This document shows positions 27,021 to 36,241 of a stretch of DNA of 64,000 nt, in pieces. Where the stretch lies: the NCBI GenBank assembly GCA_041391925.1, contig JAWKNA010000003.1, forward strand, positions 248,001 to 312,000. The letters are read 5' to 3'. The stretch is from JBPOFM01 sp041391925. GTDB lineage: Bacteria > Bacteroidota > Bacteroidia > Flavobacteriales > Flavobacteriaceae. The position numbers were made by a program, and so were the translations under genes. The notes under the pieces are model-generated. The model was not told the origin of the DNA. It saw only the letters and a program-made list of their open reading frames with translations, and did no database searches. Positions within the stretch are counted from its first letter, which is position 1. The number at the start of each line of letters is the position of its first letter.

Positions 27021-27328
27021 CTTCAGATTTTGAACCTTATTATGCCGTTATTTTTACATCAATTCGAACAGAGGGTGACAACGGATACCATGAAATGTCT
27101 ATGCTTATGGATGAATTGGCGAAGGAACAGGATGGTTACCTTGGCATCGAAAGTGCAAGAAATGAGATAGGCATCACCATAAGTTATTGGAAAAGTTTGG
27201 AAGCTATAAAACATTGGAAACAACAAACCGACCATGTAGTAGCACAAAGAAAAGGAATAACAGATTGGTACAGTTGGTATAAAGTGCGCATTTGTAAAGT
27301 GGAACGAGATTATGAATTTATATCTTGA
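27017..27328 (+). CDS. antibiotic-biosynthesis-monooxygenase (ABM) fold protein
   Basis: This 103-aa protein has a dimeric alpha-beta barrel pattern: YYAVIFTSIRTEG strand, then MSMLMDELAKEQDGYLGIESAR, then ISYWKSLEAIKHWKQQTDHVVAQ. That is the ABM/YgiN-like fold, found in small heme- or quinone-related monooxygenases and in proteins of unknown role. Both ends overlap neighbours (4 nt with DUF2071, 4 nt with pbpC), so all three proteins are likely made together. The function is not fixed by sequence. Confidence 0.85.
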   Translation: MTSDFEPYYAVIFTSIRTEGDNGYHEMSMLMDELAKEQDGYLGIESARNEIGITISYWKSLEAIKHWKQQTDHVVAQRKGITDWYSWYKVRICKVERDYEFIS

Positions 27329-29676
27329 AACGCTTCATCAATTATATCAAACGGCACAGAATAAAATCTACCATCATTTTTGTACTCTTGGTGGTATATT
27401 ATTTTTGCCTGCCCAAACAATTATTCAAAGACCCAACCGCCACAGTCATTACGAGCGAGAGAAATGAATTGCTTGGTGCCGTCATTGCAAAAGACGGGCA
27501 ATGGCGTTTTCCCCATAATGATAGTGTTCCAGAGAAATTCAAAGCGTGTATCATTCAATTTGAAGATGAATATTTCTACCAACATCCCGGTTTTAATCCC
27601 GTATCCATTTTTAAAGCGTTGCGGGATAATATCAGTTCGAATGATGTCAAACGCGGCGGAAGCACCTTAACCCAACAAGTGATTCGCCTTTCAAGAAAAA
27701 ATCAATCAAGAACCTATCTTGAAAAATTAAAGGAAATCGTTCTGGCAACACGATTGGAATTTCGCGCTTCCAAAGAAAAAATTCTTTCCTATTACAGTAG
27801 CAATGCGCCTTTTGGAGGCAATGTGGTGGGATTGGACGCTGCGTCTTGGCGTTATTTCAATAGAGACGCAAACGAATTGTCTTGGGCAGAAAGTGCTACA
27901 CTTGCTGTGTTGCCCAACTCGCCAAGTTTGATTTATCCCGGGAAAAATCAGGAACGATTATTGGAAAAACGCAATCGGCTACTGGAGAAATTGCTTCAGA
28001 ATGAATTGATTGATTCCTTGACCTACGATTTGTCCATTGCTGAAGAATTGCCACAAAAACCGTACGCACTGCCTCAAATTGCTCCACATTTATTGCAAAA
28101 AGTGACACAAACCAATAGCGGAGAACGTGTAAAAACCAGCTTGAAAAAATCATTGCAAGAGCAAACCAATCGGATTGTTTACAACCATTATAACAATTTG
28201 AAGCAAAACGAAATCCATAACATTGCTGTTTTGGTGCTGGACGTTCACACTAGGAAAGTTTTGGCTTATGTAGGGAATTCGCCAACAGACGCTTCACATC
28301 AAAAAGATGTGGATGTCATTGACAAACCTCGAAGTACAGGCAGTATTTTAAAGCCATTTTTGTATGCTGCAATGTTGGATGCTGGCGACATTTTGCCAAA
28401 TAGCTTGGTTGCCGATGTTCCCACACAATTCGGAAGTTACAATCCTGAAAATTATGACAAGGGTTATGATGGAGCCGTCCCAGCAAGTCGAGCGTTGTCA
28501 CGTTCGTTGAATGTGCCCGCCGTGAGGATGTTACAGGAATTTGGTTTGGATCGTTTTCATCATTATTTGAAAGCGCTTCAGTTGAAAGATTTAAAATACA
28601 ACGCCAATCATTATGGCTTATCGCTCATTTTGGGTGGTGCGGAAAGCAACCTATGGGATTTGTGCAAGAGCTATGCGTCCTTATCTTCAACGTTGAATCA
28701 TTTTAATGAAACATCTAGTGAGTATTATTCGAATGAATTTGTAGAACCTACCTATTTAGCCGATGGAAAAGTGGATTTTGGCAAAAGGACATCCGAAAAA
28801 ACGCTTTATGATGCCGCGTCCATATATTTGACCTATCAAAGTTTAAAAGATGTAAATCGTCCAGAAGGTGATGAAAATTGGGAGTTTTATGATAGCTCCA
28901 AACAAATTGCTTGGAAAACAGGCACCAGTTTTGGGTTTCGGGATGCCTGGGCCATTGGTACAACCAAAGATTATGTAGTCGGCGTTTGGGTTGGAAATGC
29001 CGATGGTGAAGGCCGACCTGGATTGGTCGGTGTGCAAACGGCCGCTCCAATTTTGTTTGATGTGTTTGATTTGCTTCCGAATAGTGAATGGTTTTCAAAA
29101 CCTTTTGACGAAATGCAAGAAGTGGATATTTGTACCAAAAGCGGCTATAGAGCCTCGCCAAATTGCAATGAAGTGGAACAAAGATTCATCCAAATCAGTG
29201 GGTTAAAAACACCACCTTGTCCTTATCACGTTTTGGTTCATTTGGATAAAAATGAACAATTTCAAGTGAACTCATCCTGCGAAGACATTAATTCGATGGT
29301 TCATAAATCTTGGTTTGTATTGCCTCCTTTGATGGCCTATTATTATAAGGCAAAAAATCCATTTTATAAATCCTTGCCACGTTTTCGGGACGATTGTCTT
29401 GGGGAAAATGCTGTCACGGTTCAGTTTATCTATCCAAATGACAATAATGTCATTTTTCTCCCGAAGAATTTCAACGGCAAAACCAATGACCTCATTTTGA
29501 AAATTGCCCATTCAAAACCAGAATCTCTCGTATATTGGTATTTGGACGAAACATTTTTGGGAACAACAAAGGATATCCATGAGTTTGCAATGCAACCCAC
29601 TTACGGCAAACATTTGCTGACTGTTGTGGATGAATTTGGAAACGAAGCCAAACGTTGGATTGAGGTTTCGGAATAA
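27325..29676 (+). CDS. pbpC: penicillin-binding protein 1C (bifunctional glycosyltransferase/transpeptidase)
   Basis: This 783-aa protein has an N-terminal membrane anchor (~14-30), a GT51 glycosyltransferase domain with catalytic Glu80 (EDEYFYQHPGF) and RGGSTLTQQ, and a transpeptidase domain with Ser340-x-x-Lys343 (SILK), SLN (LSRSLNVPA) and Lys531-Thr-Gly (KTGTSFGF). The C-terminal extension (after ~600) corresponds to the BiPBP_C domain. PBP1C polymerises and cross-links peptidoglycan, and in many bacteria is paired with an alpha-2-macroglobulin, as here. The start TTG at 27325 overlaps the upstream stop (TTGA). All catalytic motifs are present. Confidence 0.95.
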   Translation: MKRFINYIKRHRIKSTIIFVLLVVYYFCLPKQLFKDPTATVITSERNELLGAVIAKDGQWRFPHNDSVPEKFKACIIQFEDEYFYQHPGFNPVSIFKALRDNISSNDVKRGGSTLTQQVIRLSRKNQSRTYLEKLKEIVLATRLEFRASKEKILSYYSSNAPFGGNVVGLDAASWRYFNRDANELSWAESATLAVLPNSPSLIYPGKNQERLLEKRNRLLEKLLQNELIDSLTYDLSIAEELPQKPYALPQIAPHLLQKVTQTNSGERVKTSLKKSLQEQTNRIVYNHYNNLKQNEIHNIAVLVLDVHTRKVLAYVGNSPTDASHQKDVDVIDKPRSTGSILKPFLYAAMLDAGDILPNSLVADVPTQFGSYNPENYDKGYDGAVPASRALSRSLNVPAVRMLQEFGLDRFHHYLKALQLKDLKYNANHYGLSLILGGAESNLWDLCKSYASLSSTLNHFNETSSEYYSNEFVEPTYLADGKVDFGKRTSEKTLYDAASIYLTYQSLKDVNRPEGDENWEFYDSSKQIAWKTGTSFGFRDAWAIGTTKDYVVGVWVGNADGEGRPGLVGVQTAAPILFDVFDLLPNSEWFSKPFDEMQEVDICTKSGYRASPNCNEVEQRFIQISGLKTPPCPYHVLVHLDKNEQFQVNSSCEDINSMVHKSWFVLPPLMAYYYKAKNPFYKSLPRFRDDCLGENAVTVQFIYPNDNNVIFLPKNFNGKTNDLILKIAHSKPESLVYWYLDETFLGTTKDIHEFAMQPTYGKHLLTVVDEFGNEAKRWIEVSE

Positions 29677-29700
29677 TTAGTTACCAAAACTTTAAATCAC

Positions 29701-29708
29701 TATTTTTG
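29701..29708 (+). promoter_or_regulatory. candidate -7 element TATTTTTG
   Basis: It matches TAnnTTTG exactly, 26 bp before the ATG of the 145-aa membrane protein and 25 bp after the pbpC stop. It suggests separate transcription of that gene. A -33 TTG is not evident. Confidence 0.4.
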
Positions 29709-29734
29709 TCATTCTAACCTTTCAAATAGAAATT

Positions 29735-30172
29735 ATGTACGCTACCATCAAAATGTTGCATTCCTATTGGGCTTATTTGGTACTCTTGGTTTTAGTGCTT
29801 GCTACTTTCAATGCACTCATAAAATATTTTGGCAATAAAGAATTTCACGCCAAGGATTTTAGGATTTCACTGTTTACACTGATTGTTTCACATATCCAAC
29901 TGCTTTTGGGATTGTTGCTTTACTTTGTGTCCCCAAACGGTTTTAAAAATTTAAGTGCCAATGGGATGGGAGGATTGGATAGTGTCTCTCGACTTTTGGC
30001 AGTCGAACATCCGTTTGTAGGGATTGTTGCCGTGACCTTAATCACCATTGGTTATTCAAAACACAAAAAGAAATTGACTTCCAAACCAAAGTTCAAAATG
30101 ATAGCAATTTTTTACACGATTGCTCTTTTATTGGTTCTATCAAGAATTCCTTGGAACAATTGGTTGGGCTGA
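29735..30172 (+). CDS. small four-helix membrane protein (annotated as cytochrome-b-like in relatives)
   Basis: This 145-aa integral membrane protein has four predicted helices (~8-27, ~45-65, ~92-110, ~122-138) and His residues in MLHSYWAY, SHIQLLL and VEHPFVGI placed within or beside helices, a layout compatible with heme ligation. Related flavobacterial proteins are often labelled cytochrome b-like, but no standard heme motif is proven here. It has its own putative promoter and is followed by a strong terminator, so it is probably monocistronic. Confidence 0.7.
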   Translation: MYATIKMLHSYWAYLVLLVLVLATFNALIKYFGNKEFHAKDFRISLFTLIVSHIQLLLGLLLYFVSPNGFKNLSANGMGGLDSVSRLLAVEHPFVGIVAVTLITIGYSKHKKKLTSKPKFKMIAIFYTIALLLVLSRIPWNNWLG

Positions 30173-30194
30173 TTCTTATAAATATCCATAAAAC

Positions 30195-30227
30195 AAAAAG
30201 CTCAAATTTTTCAATTTGAGCTTTTTT
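30195..30227. terminator. bidirectional terminator between convergent genes
   Basis: A 14-bp perfect stem (30195-30208 with 30213-30226), TTTC loop and T-run on the plus strand, with an A-run upstream that serves the minus-strand EEP gene ending at 30248. Confidence 0.88.
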
Positions 30228-30247
30228 GATTGTGCTTCTATACACAA

Positions 30248-31309
30248 TTATTCTTTGACTTCCTTGATTAAATACACATATACAGGAAAGTGGTCACTAA
30301 AACCATCGGTAAAGCCACCATCACCCCAACTTCTGAATGGATAGCCTTTATAACGCCCACGTTTAGTTGTCAAATAATACTTATTGTAAATATTGGCTTT
30401 ATAAAATTGATAACTCGAATAATCTTTTTCAATCAATGGTTTAGTCATCATAATTTGGTCGAATAAACTCCAGGCATCTCGATAGGCCGTTGTACCTAAT
30501 CCTTCTTTATAGTAATTCTCATAGGGATTATAGATGCCTTTGATTTCAACATCTTTTTGGTTAGCTTTTGCTTGCAATTCTTTTTTAACACTGTCATTGG
30601 TTGGGTCATCATTCAAATCACCCATTGTAAAAATCTTGGCGTAAGGGTCAATTATTTGAAGTGAATCGATAAGATGCTTGTTCAACTTTGCAGCTGCAAC
30701 GCGTTTAGAGCGGCTTCTAGCTTCTCCTCCACTTCGAGACGGCCAGTGGTTGACAATGACATGTATGATTTCTCCATCCAATTTACCGGTTACCAAAAGT
30801 TGGTCCCTTGTATAAACTTGTTTTCTAGTCAAATCATCATAGATTTTCAACTCATGCGAACTGGTTGTAATGGGTACAAATATTGATTTTTGATACAACA
30901 AGGCAACATCAATCCCTCTGGCATCAGGCGACTCATAATGTACAATGCCATAATCTTTTCCCAATAATAATGGATCATTCACCAAATCAACCAGAACGTT
31001 TCTGTTCTCAATTTCAGAAACGCCCAAAAGGGCTGGCGTATCATGAGCTTCGTCCATACCTATATCCGAAATTACACGTGCCATGTTGTGCACTTTTCTT
31101 TTGTAGGCATCTTCCCTTCCCGTGTTCATTTCCATAATAGGGCTTGCCTCGTCAAACTTATTGACATCATTGATGGTGTCAAATAAATTTTCTAAATTGT
31201 AGAAAGCAATTGTTCTTATCTTGAATTTTTTAGCTTCTTTTTCTTGAGAAAAACCACTGATTGTCATTAAAACAAAGAACAGAGTGGCAACTGTATTGGA
31301 TAATTTCAT
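30248..31309 (-). CDS. secreted endonuclease/exonuclease/phosphatase family protein
   Basis: This 353-aa protein has a signal peptide (FFVLMTISGFSQ) and an EEP fold. Visible motifs are IAFYNLENLFDTIND, GVSEIENRNVL (catalytic Glu), VNHWPSRSGG, MGDLNDDPTND (Asp-Asn pair) and the terminal SDHFPV (Asp-His). Members hydrolyse phosphodiesters in DNA, RNA or phosphorylated lipids; the substrate here is unknown. It is divergent from a TonB receptor gene followed by a DUF5689 lipoprotein, an arrangement often seen in flavobacteria and suggestive of extracellular nucleic acid or phosphate scavenging. A cytoplasmic paralogue is encoded at 44585-45535. Confidence 0.9.
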   Translation of the reverse strand: MKLSNTVATLFFVLMTISGFSQEKEAKKFKIRTIAFYNLENLFDTINDVNKFDEASPIMEMNTGREDAYKRKVHNMARVISDIGMDEAHDTPALLGVSEIENRNVLVDLVNDPLLLGKDYGIVHYESPDARGIDVALLYQKSIFVPITTSSHELKIYDDLTRKQVYTRDQLLVTGKLDGEIIHVIVNHWPSRSGGEARSRSKRVAAAKLNKHLIDSLQIIDPYAKIFTMGDLNDDPTNDSVKKELQAKANQKDVEIKGIYNPYENYYKEGLGTTAYRDAWSLFDQIMMTKPLIEKDYSSYQFYKANIYNKYYLTTKRGRYKGYPFRSWGDGGFTDGFSDHFPVYVYLIKEVKE

Positions 31310-31382
31310 ATATACAATATTATATTTTCGTTACGTTGTTTACAAAATTTACGCCAAAAGTATGTATTTATTATAAATAATG

Positions 31383-31390
31383 TAAATTTG
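31383..31390 (+). promoter_or_regulatory. candidate -7 element TAAATTTG of the TonB receptor gene
   Basis: Exact match to TAnnTTTG, 56 bp before the ATG at 31447, giving a ~50-nt leader. No convincing -33 element was found. Confidence 0.4.
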
Positions 31391-31446
31391 CTGGCTTTAA
31401 ATAACTATTATTTAATGCGATAAAACTATTAACTTTAAAATTAGGC

Positions 31447-34269
31447 ATGAAAAAAAGTTTTTTAATTTTCTTATTCGGAGTTTTTTCAATCGCTGCAGCA
31501 CTTGGCCAGACTACCATAAAAGGTAGCGTTCTTGATAGTGCTTCTGATGAACCAATTCCAAGTGTAACCATTACTATTGAGGGTTCTACTTTAACAACAC
31601 TTACTGATGCGAATGGTGAGTTTAGTTTCACTGCGGATGTCCCTCTTGGAGAACAGGTATTGGTTGTAGAAAAAATTGGATACGTTACTAAACGATATCC
31701 TATTGTAGTAAATGAGGGAAAAACAGTTGACATCAGTGGGATGTTACTGGACATTGATGTGTCAAATTCGCAAGACCTGTTTACCGTAACATTAACTGAC
31801 GATGAGTTAAATGATGATACAGGTGGCGCAGATAACATTTCCGGTTTGCTGCAATCCTCCCAAGATGTTTTTCAAAGAACCGCTGCCTTTGAATTTAGTT
31901 CTTCTTTTTTCAATGTTAGGGGATTGGACTCTGAAAATGGTACCGTTTTGATGAATGGCATAGAAATGAACAAGGAATATGACGGAAGACCTCAATGGAG
32001 TGATTGGGGTGGATTGAATGACGTAGTAAGAAATCAAGAATTGACTAATGGTCTTTCTCCTTCTGCATATACTTTTGGTGGAATTTTGGGAACTACCAAT
32101 ATCATTACTCGCGCATCTCAGTATAGGGCTGGAGGCCGTTTGACCTATTCATCTTCAAACCGCAGTTATACCAATCGGTTGATTGCAACTTACGCCTCAG
32201 GTTTGATTTCTGACGGATGGGCATTTACCGTTTCCATTGGAAGACGTTGGGGAAATGAAGGCTATCAAGATGCAACCCTCTATGATGCCAATTCCTTTTT
32301 TGCTTCAGTTGAAAAGAAAATCAATGAAAAACATAGTATTAATTTTACCTCCATCTATTCACCAAACAGAAGGGGAAAATCGTCTCCAAATACACAAGAG
32401 GTCTATGATTTAAAGGGTATAAAATATAACGAGTATTGGGGTTATTTTGATGGCGAAAAACGCAATTCGCGAATCAAGGAAGTTGAGGAGCCAATATTAA
32501 TGCTAAACCATTATTGGGATATTTCCGACAGAACAAGATTGAATACTAATGTTGGCTACCAGTTTGGGAAAATAGGTAATAGCCGTTTGGACTACAACGG
32601 TACAGATTTGGTAGATGGTTTCCCTGAAGGAGGAGGCGCCAATCCAAGTCCAACCTACTATCAAAAGCTACCTAGCTATTTCGTACGCAACAATCCAGAA
32701 AATCTTGCTTTTGCTTACGCTGCAGAACAGGAGTTCTTGAATGATGGTCAGATTGATTGGAATCACCTATATGAAGCAAATATTGCCAATGCAGCTGCTG
32801 GAGGTAATGCCATCTATGCCCTTTATGAAGACAGAACTGACGATAAGAAATGGACATTCAACTCTATTTTGAATACTGAGTTTAATGACAACATCCAGTT
32901 TAATGCATCTGTTAATTATACCAAATTAAAATCTGAAAACTTTGCAAATGTTTTGGATTTGCTTGGAGCGAGTACTTATTTAGATGTTGATTCCTTTGGA
33001 ACAAATATTACCAATACGCAAAGTGATTTACAAAACCCAAATAGAATTGTTACTGAAGGTGATAAATTCAAATACAATTATATTTTGTATTCCAATGTTT
33101 TGAATGGTTATGCTAATGCACAGTTCAAATACAACAAAATTGATTTTTATTTGGCTGCAGATGTTACCAAAACTGAATACCAAAGAGAAGGAATTTATCA
33201 AAATGGTTCATTCCCGGATAATTCATTGGGTAAAGGAAGAAAGCTTGACTTTACAGGTTATGGCGGCAAAGGTGGTTTTACATATAAATTAACTGGTAAA
33301 CACTTAATTGATGTGAATGCGGCTTACATTACTAAAGCCCCTTCGTTAAGAAATACGTATAGCAATTCAAGAGAAAACCATAACGTTGTAGGGGATCAAA
33401 TTGGAAGAGAAATTTCAGAAGAAAAAATATCCACAGTGGACGCAAGTTATATCTTCCGTTCTTCAATTGTGAAGGCGAAACTGACCGGTTATTATACCAA
33501 AATAGAGAATGCCAATGAAATATCATTCTATTATGCTGATGGTATTGGAGGAAGTACAACTGCTTTTATACAAGAGATACTTCAAGGTATAGATAAAAAA
33601 CACATTGGAGGAGAATTTGGAATTGAAGCACAAGTAACCCCAACCATTAAATTGAAAGGTGTTGCCTCAGTTGGGCAATTTACTTATGACAACAACCCCG
33701 ACTTGACACTTACATTTGAACCGTCTACCGATCCTGCCGACCAAGCCGTTCTTGGGGAATCAGGATTTATCAACTATGGCAATTCAAATCTAAAAAATTA
33801 TAAAATAGCTGGTGGGCCTCAAACTGCATACTCTGTCGGTTTTGAATATCGCGATCCTGATTATTGGTGGGTAGGAGCTACGGCTAACTTTTTTGATAAT
33901 ACCTACATTGACGTTAGCCCATTGACTAGAACTAAAAACTTTACCACAGATGCAGATGGTTTGCCTTTCAACGATTATGATGAAGATTTGGCAAGAACTT
34001 TGTTGAAACAAGAGAAATTTGACGACTATATGATTGTCAATCTTGTAGGTGGTAAATCTTGGAAAATTGATGATTATTTCGTTGGATTTTTTGCAAGTGT
34101 CAACAACTTATTGGATGTCGTCCATAAAACAGGTGGATTTGAACAGGGTAGAAATGCCAATTACCGACAATTAAGAGATGATCAAGCGTTGGAAACCCCG
34201 GTTTTTGGGTCAAAATATTGGTATGGCCGAGGTACAACCTATTTTGTAAATGTGTATTTTAGATTTTAA
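31447..34269 (+). CDS. TonB-dependent receptor with N-terminal regulatory-like domain
   Basis: This 940-aa outer-membrane receptor has a signal peptide (GVFSIAAALGQ) and a carboxypeptidase-regulatory-like domain (~20-105; KGSVLDSASDEPIPSVTI). A plug follows (~130-235: FFNVRGLDSENGTVLMNGIEM, ending TNIITRASQ), then a 22-strand barrel ending in the aromatic signature VNVYFRF. It imports a large or scarce substrate using energy from TonB. It is followed 33 bp later by the DUF5689 lipoprotein, likely its surface partner, and is divergent from a secreted phosphoesterase. The substrate is not determined, but the context hints at nucleic-acid or organophosphate products. Confidence 0.93.
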   Translation: MKKSFLIFLFGVFSIAAALGQTTIKGSVLDSASDEPIPSVTITIEGSTLTTLTDANGEFSFTADVPLGEQVLVVEKIGYVTKRYPIVVNEGKTVDISGMLLDIDVSNSQDLFTVTLTDDELNDDTGGADNISGLLQSSQDVFQRTAAFEFSSSFFNVRGLDSENGTVLMNGIEMNKEYDGRPQWSDWGGLNDVVRNQELTNGLSPSAYTFGGILGTTNIITRASQYRAGGRLTYSSSNRSYTNRLIATYASGLISDGWAFTVSIGRRWGNEGYQDATLYDANSFFASVEKKINEKHSINFTSIYSPNRRGKSSPNTQEVYDLKGIKYNEYWGYFDGEKRNSRIKEVEEPILMLNHYWDISDRTRLNTNVGYQFGKIGNSRLDYNGTDLVDGFPEGGGANPSPTYYQKLPSYFVRNNPENLAFAYAAEQEFLNDGQIDWNHLYEANIANAAAGGNAIYALYEDRTDDKKWTFNSILNTEFNDNIQFNASVNYTKLKSENFANVLDLLGASTYLDVDSFGTNITNTQSDLQNPNRIVTEGDKFKYNYILYSNVLNGYANAQFKYNKIDFYLAADVTKTEYQREGIYQNGSFPDNSLGKGRKLDFTGYGGKGGFTYKLTGKHLIDVNAAYITKAPSLRNTYSNSRENHNVVGDQIGREISEEKISTVDASYIFRSSIVKAKLTGYYTKIENANEISFYYADGIGGSTTAFIQEILQGIDKKHIGGEFGIEAQVTPTIKLKGVASVGQFTYDNNPDLTLTFEPSTDPADQAVLGESGFINYGNSNLKNYKIAGGPQTAYSVGFEYRDPDYWWVGATANFFDNTYIDVSPLTRTKNFTTDADGLPFNDYDEDLARTLLKQEKFDDYMIVNLVGGKSWKIDDYFVGFFASVNNLLDVVHKTGGFEQGRNANYRQLRDDQALETPVFGSKYWYGRGTTYFVNVYFRF

Positions 34270-34302
34270 TAAAAAAACAGAACAAACTTTTTAATATATA
34301 TA

Positions 34303-35733
34303 ATGATGAAAGCAAACAAAATTTTAATCTTATTAAGCGTCGTTGCAATGACATTTGGAATGACTTCTTGTGTGGAAGATGACGACTTCAAGACCCCAGA
34401 CGTTTCAGTTGTGGATCCGAATATCAATCCTAATGATATTATTCAATTTAATGCTGTAGTGGCACGATATAATGATGCTGTTGCAGATGGGCAATCTGTA
34501 GGAACTTTTGAATTTGATCAAGATCCTATTTACATTGAAGGCTATGTGGTTTCTAGCGACCAATCTGGAAATTTCTTTGAGGAATTAATTATCCAAAATA
34601 AAACTGACGACAGTGATCCTTCAGAAAATCCAAGATTGGGTTTCAATGTGATGATTAATGCTAGAGCGTTATATGAAACTTATGAAATTGGGCGTAAGGT
34701 TTATGTAAAATTAAATGGATTAGGAATTGGAGAATCTAATGGTGTGTTAGTTATTGGTAAGGCCGTAGGAAACACAATTGAGCAGATTCAAGAATCAGAG
34801 TTTAGAAACTATGTCATCAGAGGTGCTGAAGTAGCAACAATAACTCCTAAAGTAGCACTTATTGGCGATTTGACTGAAGCTGATGAAAATACATTTGTAC
34901 AATTCAATGATGTTCAGATCGATAGGAACCAATTATCTTTAACTTACGCTGGTGAGGCTACAGATGAGTTTGATGGTTTTAGAACATTATTAAGCTGTGA
35001 GGATGGTGCAACAATCAGTTTACAAACAAGTACCTTCGCCGATTTCAAATCCTTACCTATTCCTCAAGGAAAAGGAAATATCAAAGGCATCTTCACAAGA
35101 GATTTTGGTGATGACTTCAATGTCTTGGTTATTAATTCTAGAGGAGATGTAGATATGAACAATCCTGAACGTTGCGATCCTGCAATCTTAGACTGTACAG
35201 GTGCAACAAGTACAACAGATGTCTTATTTTCTCAAAATTTTGAGGGAACTTCAGAATCTGCATTGACAGCTGCAGGTTGGATAAACGTCAATACTAATGG
35301 AGGAAGCTTTAAATATTCATTGAGAACATTTAGTGGCAATAGTTATATGCAAGTATCAGCCTTTAACTCCAATGAAAATCCTTACGAAGCTTGGTTAATT
35401 ACTCCAGCAGTAAATTTGGATGCTTCTACATTAGAACAATTGACATTTAAGACAAACGCTGGTTATTATAATGGCGCTGCATTAAATGTTTATGTGTCCA
35501 CTGATTTTACCGGTAATGTAGCTGATATTGATGATGCTACTTGGATGTTGGTCGATGCAACTCTACCTACTGGACCAAGTTCTGGATATGGTACAACATT
35601 TACAAATTCAGGAGTTGTTAATATTTCTTGTTTGGAAGGTAATGTGTATGTAGGCTTTAATTATGTGGGCTCAAGTACTGGTATTACTACTACATTTCAA
35701 GTGGATGATGTGACCATTACTGGAACTTTATAA
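34303..35733 (+). CDS. DUF5689 lipoprotein with choice-of-anchor-type C-terminal domain
   Basis: This 476-aa lipoprotein has an acceptor Cys in MTFGMTSCVED (about residue 23), followed by Glu-Asp residues as in surface-exposed lipoproteins of Bacteroidetes. Residues ~40-285 match DUF5689 (IYIEGYVVSSDQSGNFFEEL, VYVKLNGLGIGESNGVLVIG), an OB-fold-like domain. The final ~170 residues form a jelly-roll with FSQNFEG, EAWLITPAVNLD and FQVDDVTITGTL, the choice-of-anchor J pattern. It follows the TonB receptor directly and is likely its surface substrate-capturing partner. ATGs at 34303 and 34306 are equally possible. Confidence 0.88.
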   Translation: MMKANKILILLSVVAMTFGMTSCVEDDDFKTPDVSVVDPNINPNDIIQFNAVVARYNDAVADGQSVGTFEFDQDPIYIEGYVVSSDQSGNFFEELIIQNKTDDSDPSENPRLGFNVMINARALYETYEIGRKVYVKLNGLGIGESNGVLVIGKAVGNTIEQIQESEFRNYVIRGAEVATITPKVALIGDLTEADENTFVQFNDVQIDRNQLSLTYAGEATDEFDGFRTLLSCEDGATISLQTSTFADFKSLPIPQGKGNIKGIFTRDFGDDFNVLVINSRGDVDMNNPERCDPAILDCTGATSTTDVLFSQNFEGTSESALTAAGWINVNTNGGSFKYSLRTFSGNSYMQVSAFNSNENPYEAWLITPAVNLDASTLEQLTFKTNAGYYNGAALNVYVSTDFTGNVADIDDATWMLVDATLPTGPSSGYGTTFTNSGVVNISCLEGNVYVGFNYVGSSTGITTTFQVDDVTITGTL

Positions 35734-35754
35734 AAGTATATTATAAATTTATCT

Positions 35755-35796
35755 AAAAAAGAGACTGCGAATACGACAGTCTCTTTTTTTTTTTTT
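35755..35796 (+). terminator. terminator of the TonB receptor operon
   Basis: A 13-bp perfect stem (AAAAAAGAGACTG with CAGTCTCTTTTTT), 9-nt loop and a run of 13 T residues. It ends the receptor/DUF5689 transcript 22 bp after the stop. Confidence 0.92.
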
Positions 35797-35813
35797 CATA
35801 CTTAGTTTAATAG

Positions 35814-36185
35814 ATGTTTGACCAACAATTTTATAGCATATTTCAGCATTATAAACCAAAATACAAAGCAAAAGCCAACAATATTGCTTTGTTTTATATT
35901 CTATTGCTACAAGTATCATTGCTATTGTTGGGTGCCACATTTCTTACGCTTTTTCTAAATCAAATGCATATGGATATCTTTTCAAGTTCAAAAGCATGGG
36001 TACTATTTTTAATATTGGTAGTTATATTGATTTTTAGAAATTGGATATATTACACTGGAAAGAAACGAAAAGTCCTCAACACCAAATTGAACAAGTACAA
36101 AACGCAGACCATAGATATCTGGTGGCTATGGCTTCAGCCATTTAGTTGTTTCATTCTCTCCATAATTTTAATGCAACGTTTATAG
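35814..36185 (+). CDS. small two-to-three-helix membrane protein, unknown
   Basis: This 123-aa protein has helices at ~24-47 (IALFYILLLQVSLLLLGATFL), ~60-76 and ~105-120, with basic segments between (YTGKKRKVLNTKLNKYK). No recognised domain. Its start lies just after the receptor terminator, so it needs its own promoter. The reading frame is well formed and not a shadow of another gene. Confidence 0.6.
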   Translation: MFDQQFYSIFQHYKPKYKAKANNIALFYILLLQVSLLLLGATFLTLFLNQMHMDIFSSSKAWVLFLILVVILIFRNWIYYTGKKRKVLNTKLNKYKTQTIDIWWLWLQPFSCFILSIILMQRL

Positions 36186-36186
36186 C

Positions 36187-36220
36187 AAAAAAAAATCCCA
36201 TCATTTGTATGATGGGATTT
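36187..36220 (-). terminator. terminator of the OmpA/PorP operon
   Basis: A 12-bp perfect stem (AAATCCCATCAT with ATGATGGGATTT, loop TTGT). On the minus strand it is followed by nine T residues, 22 bp after the OmpA-family gene stop. It may also weakly stop the plus-strand 123-aa gene. Confidence 0.85.
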
Positions 36221-36241
36221 CCTAATTAATTGGCTGGTTAA

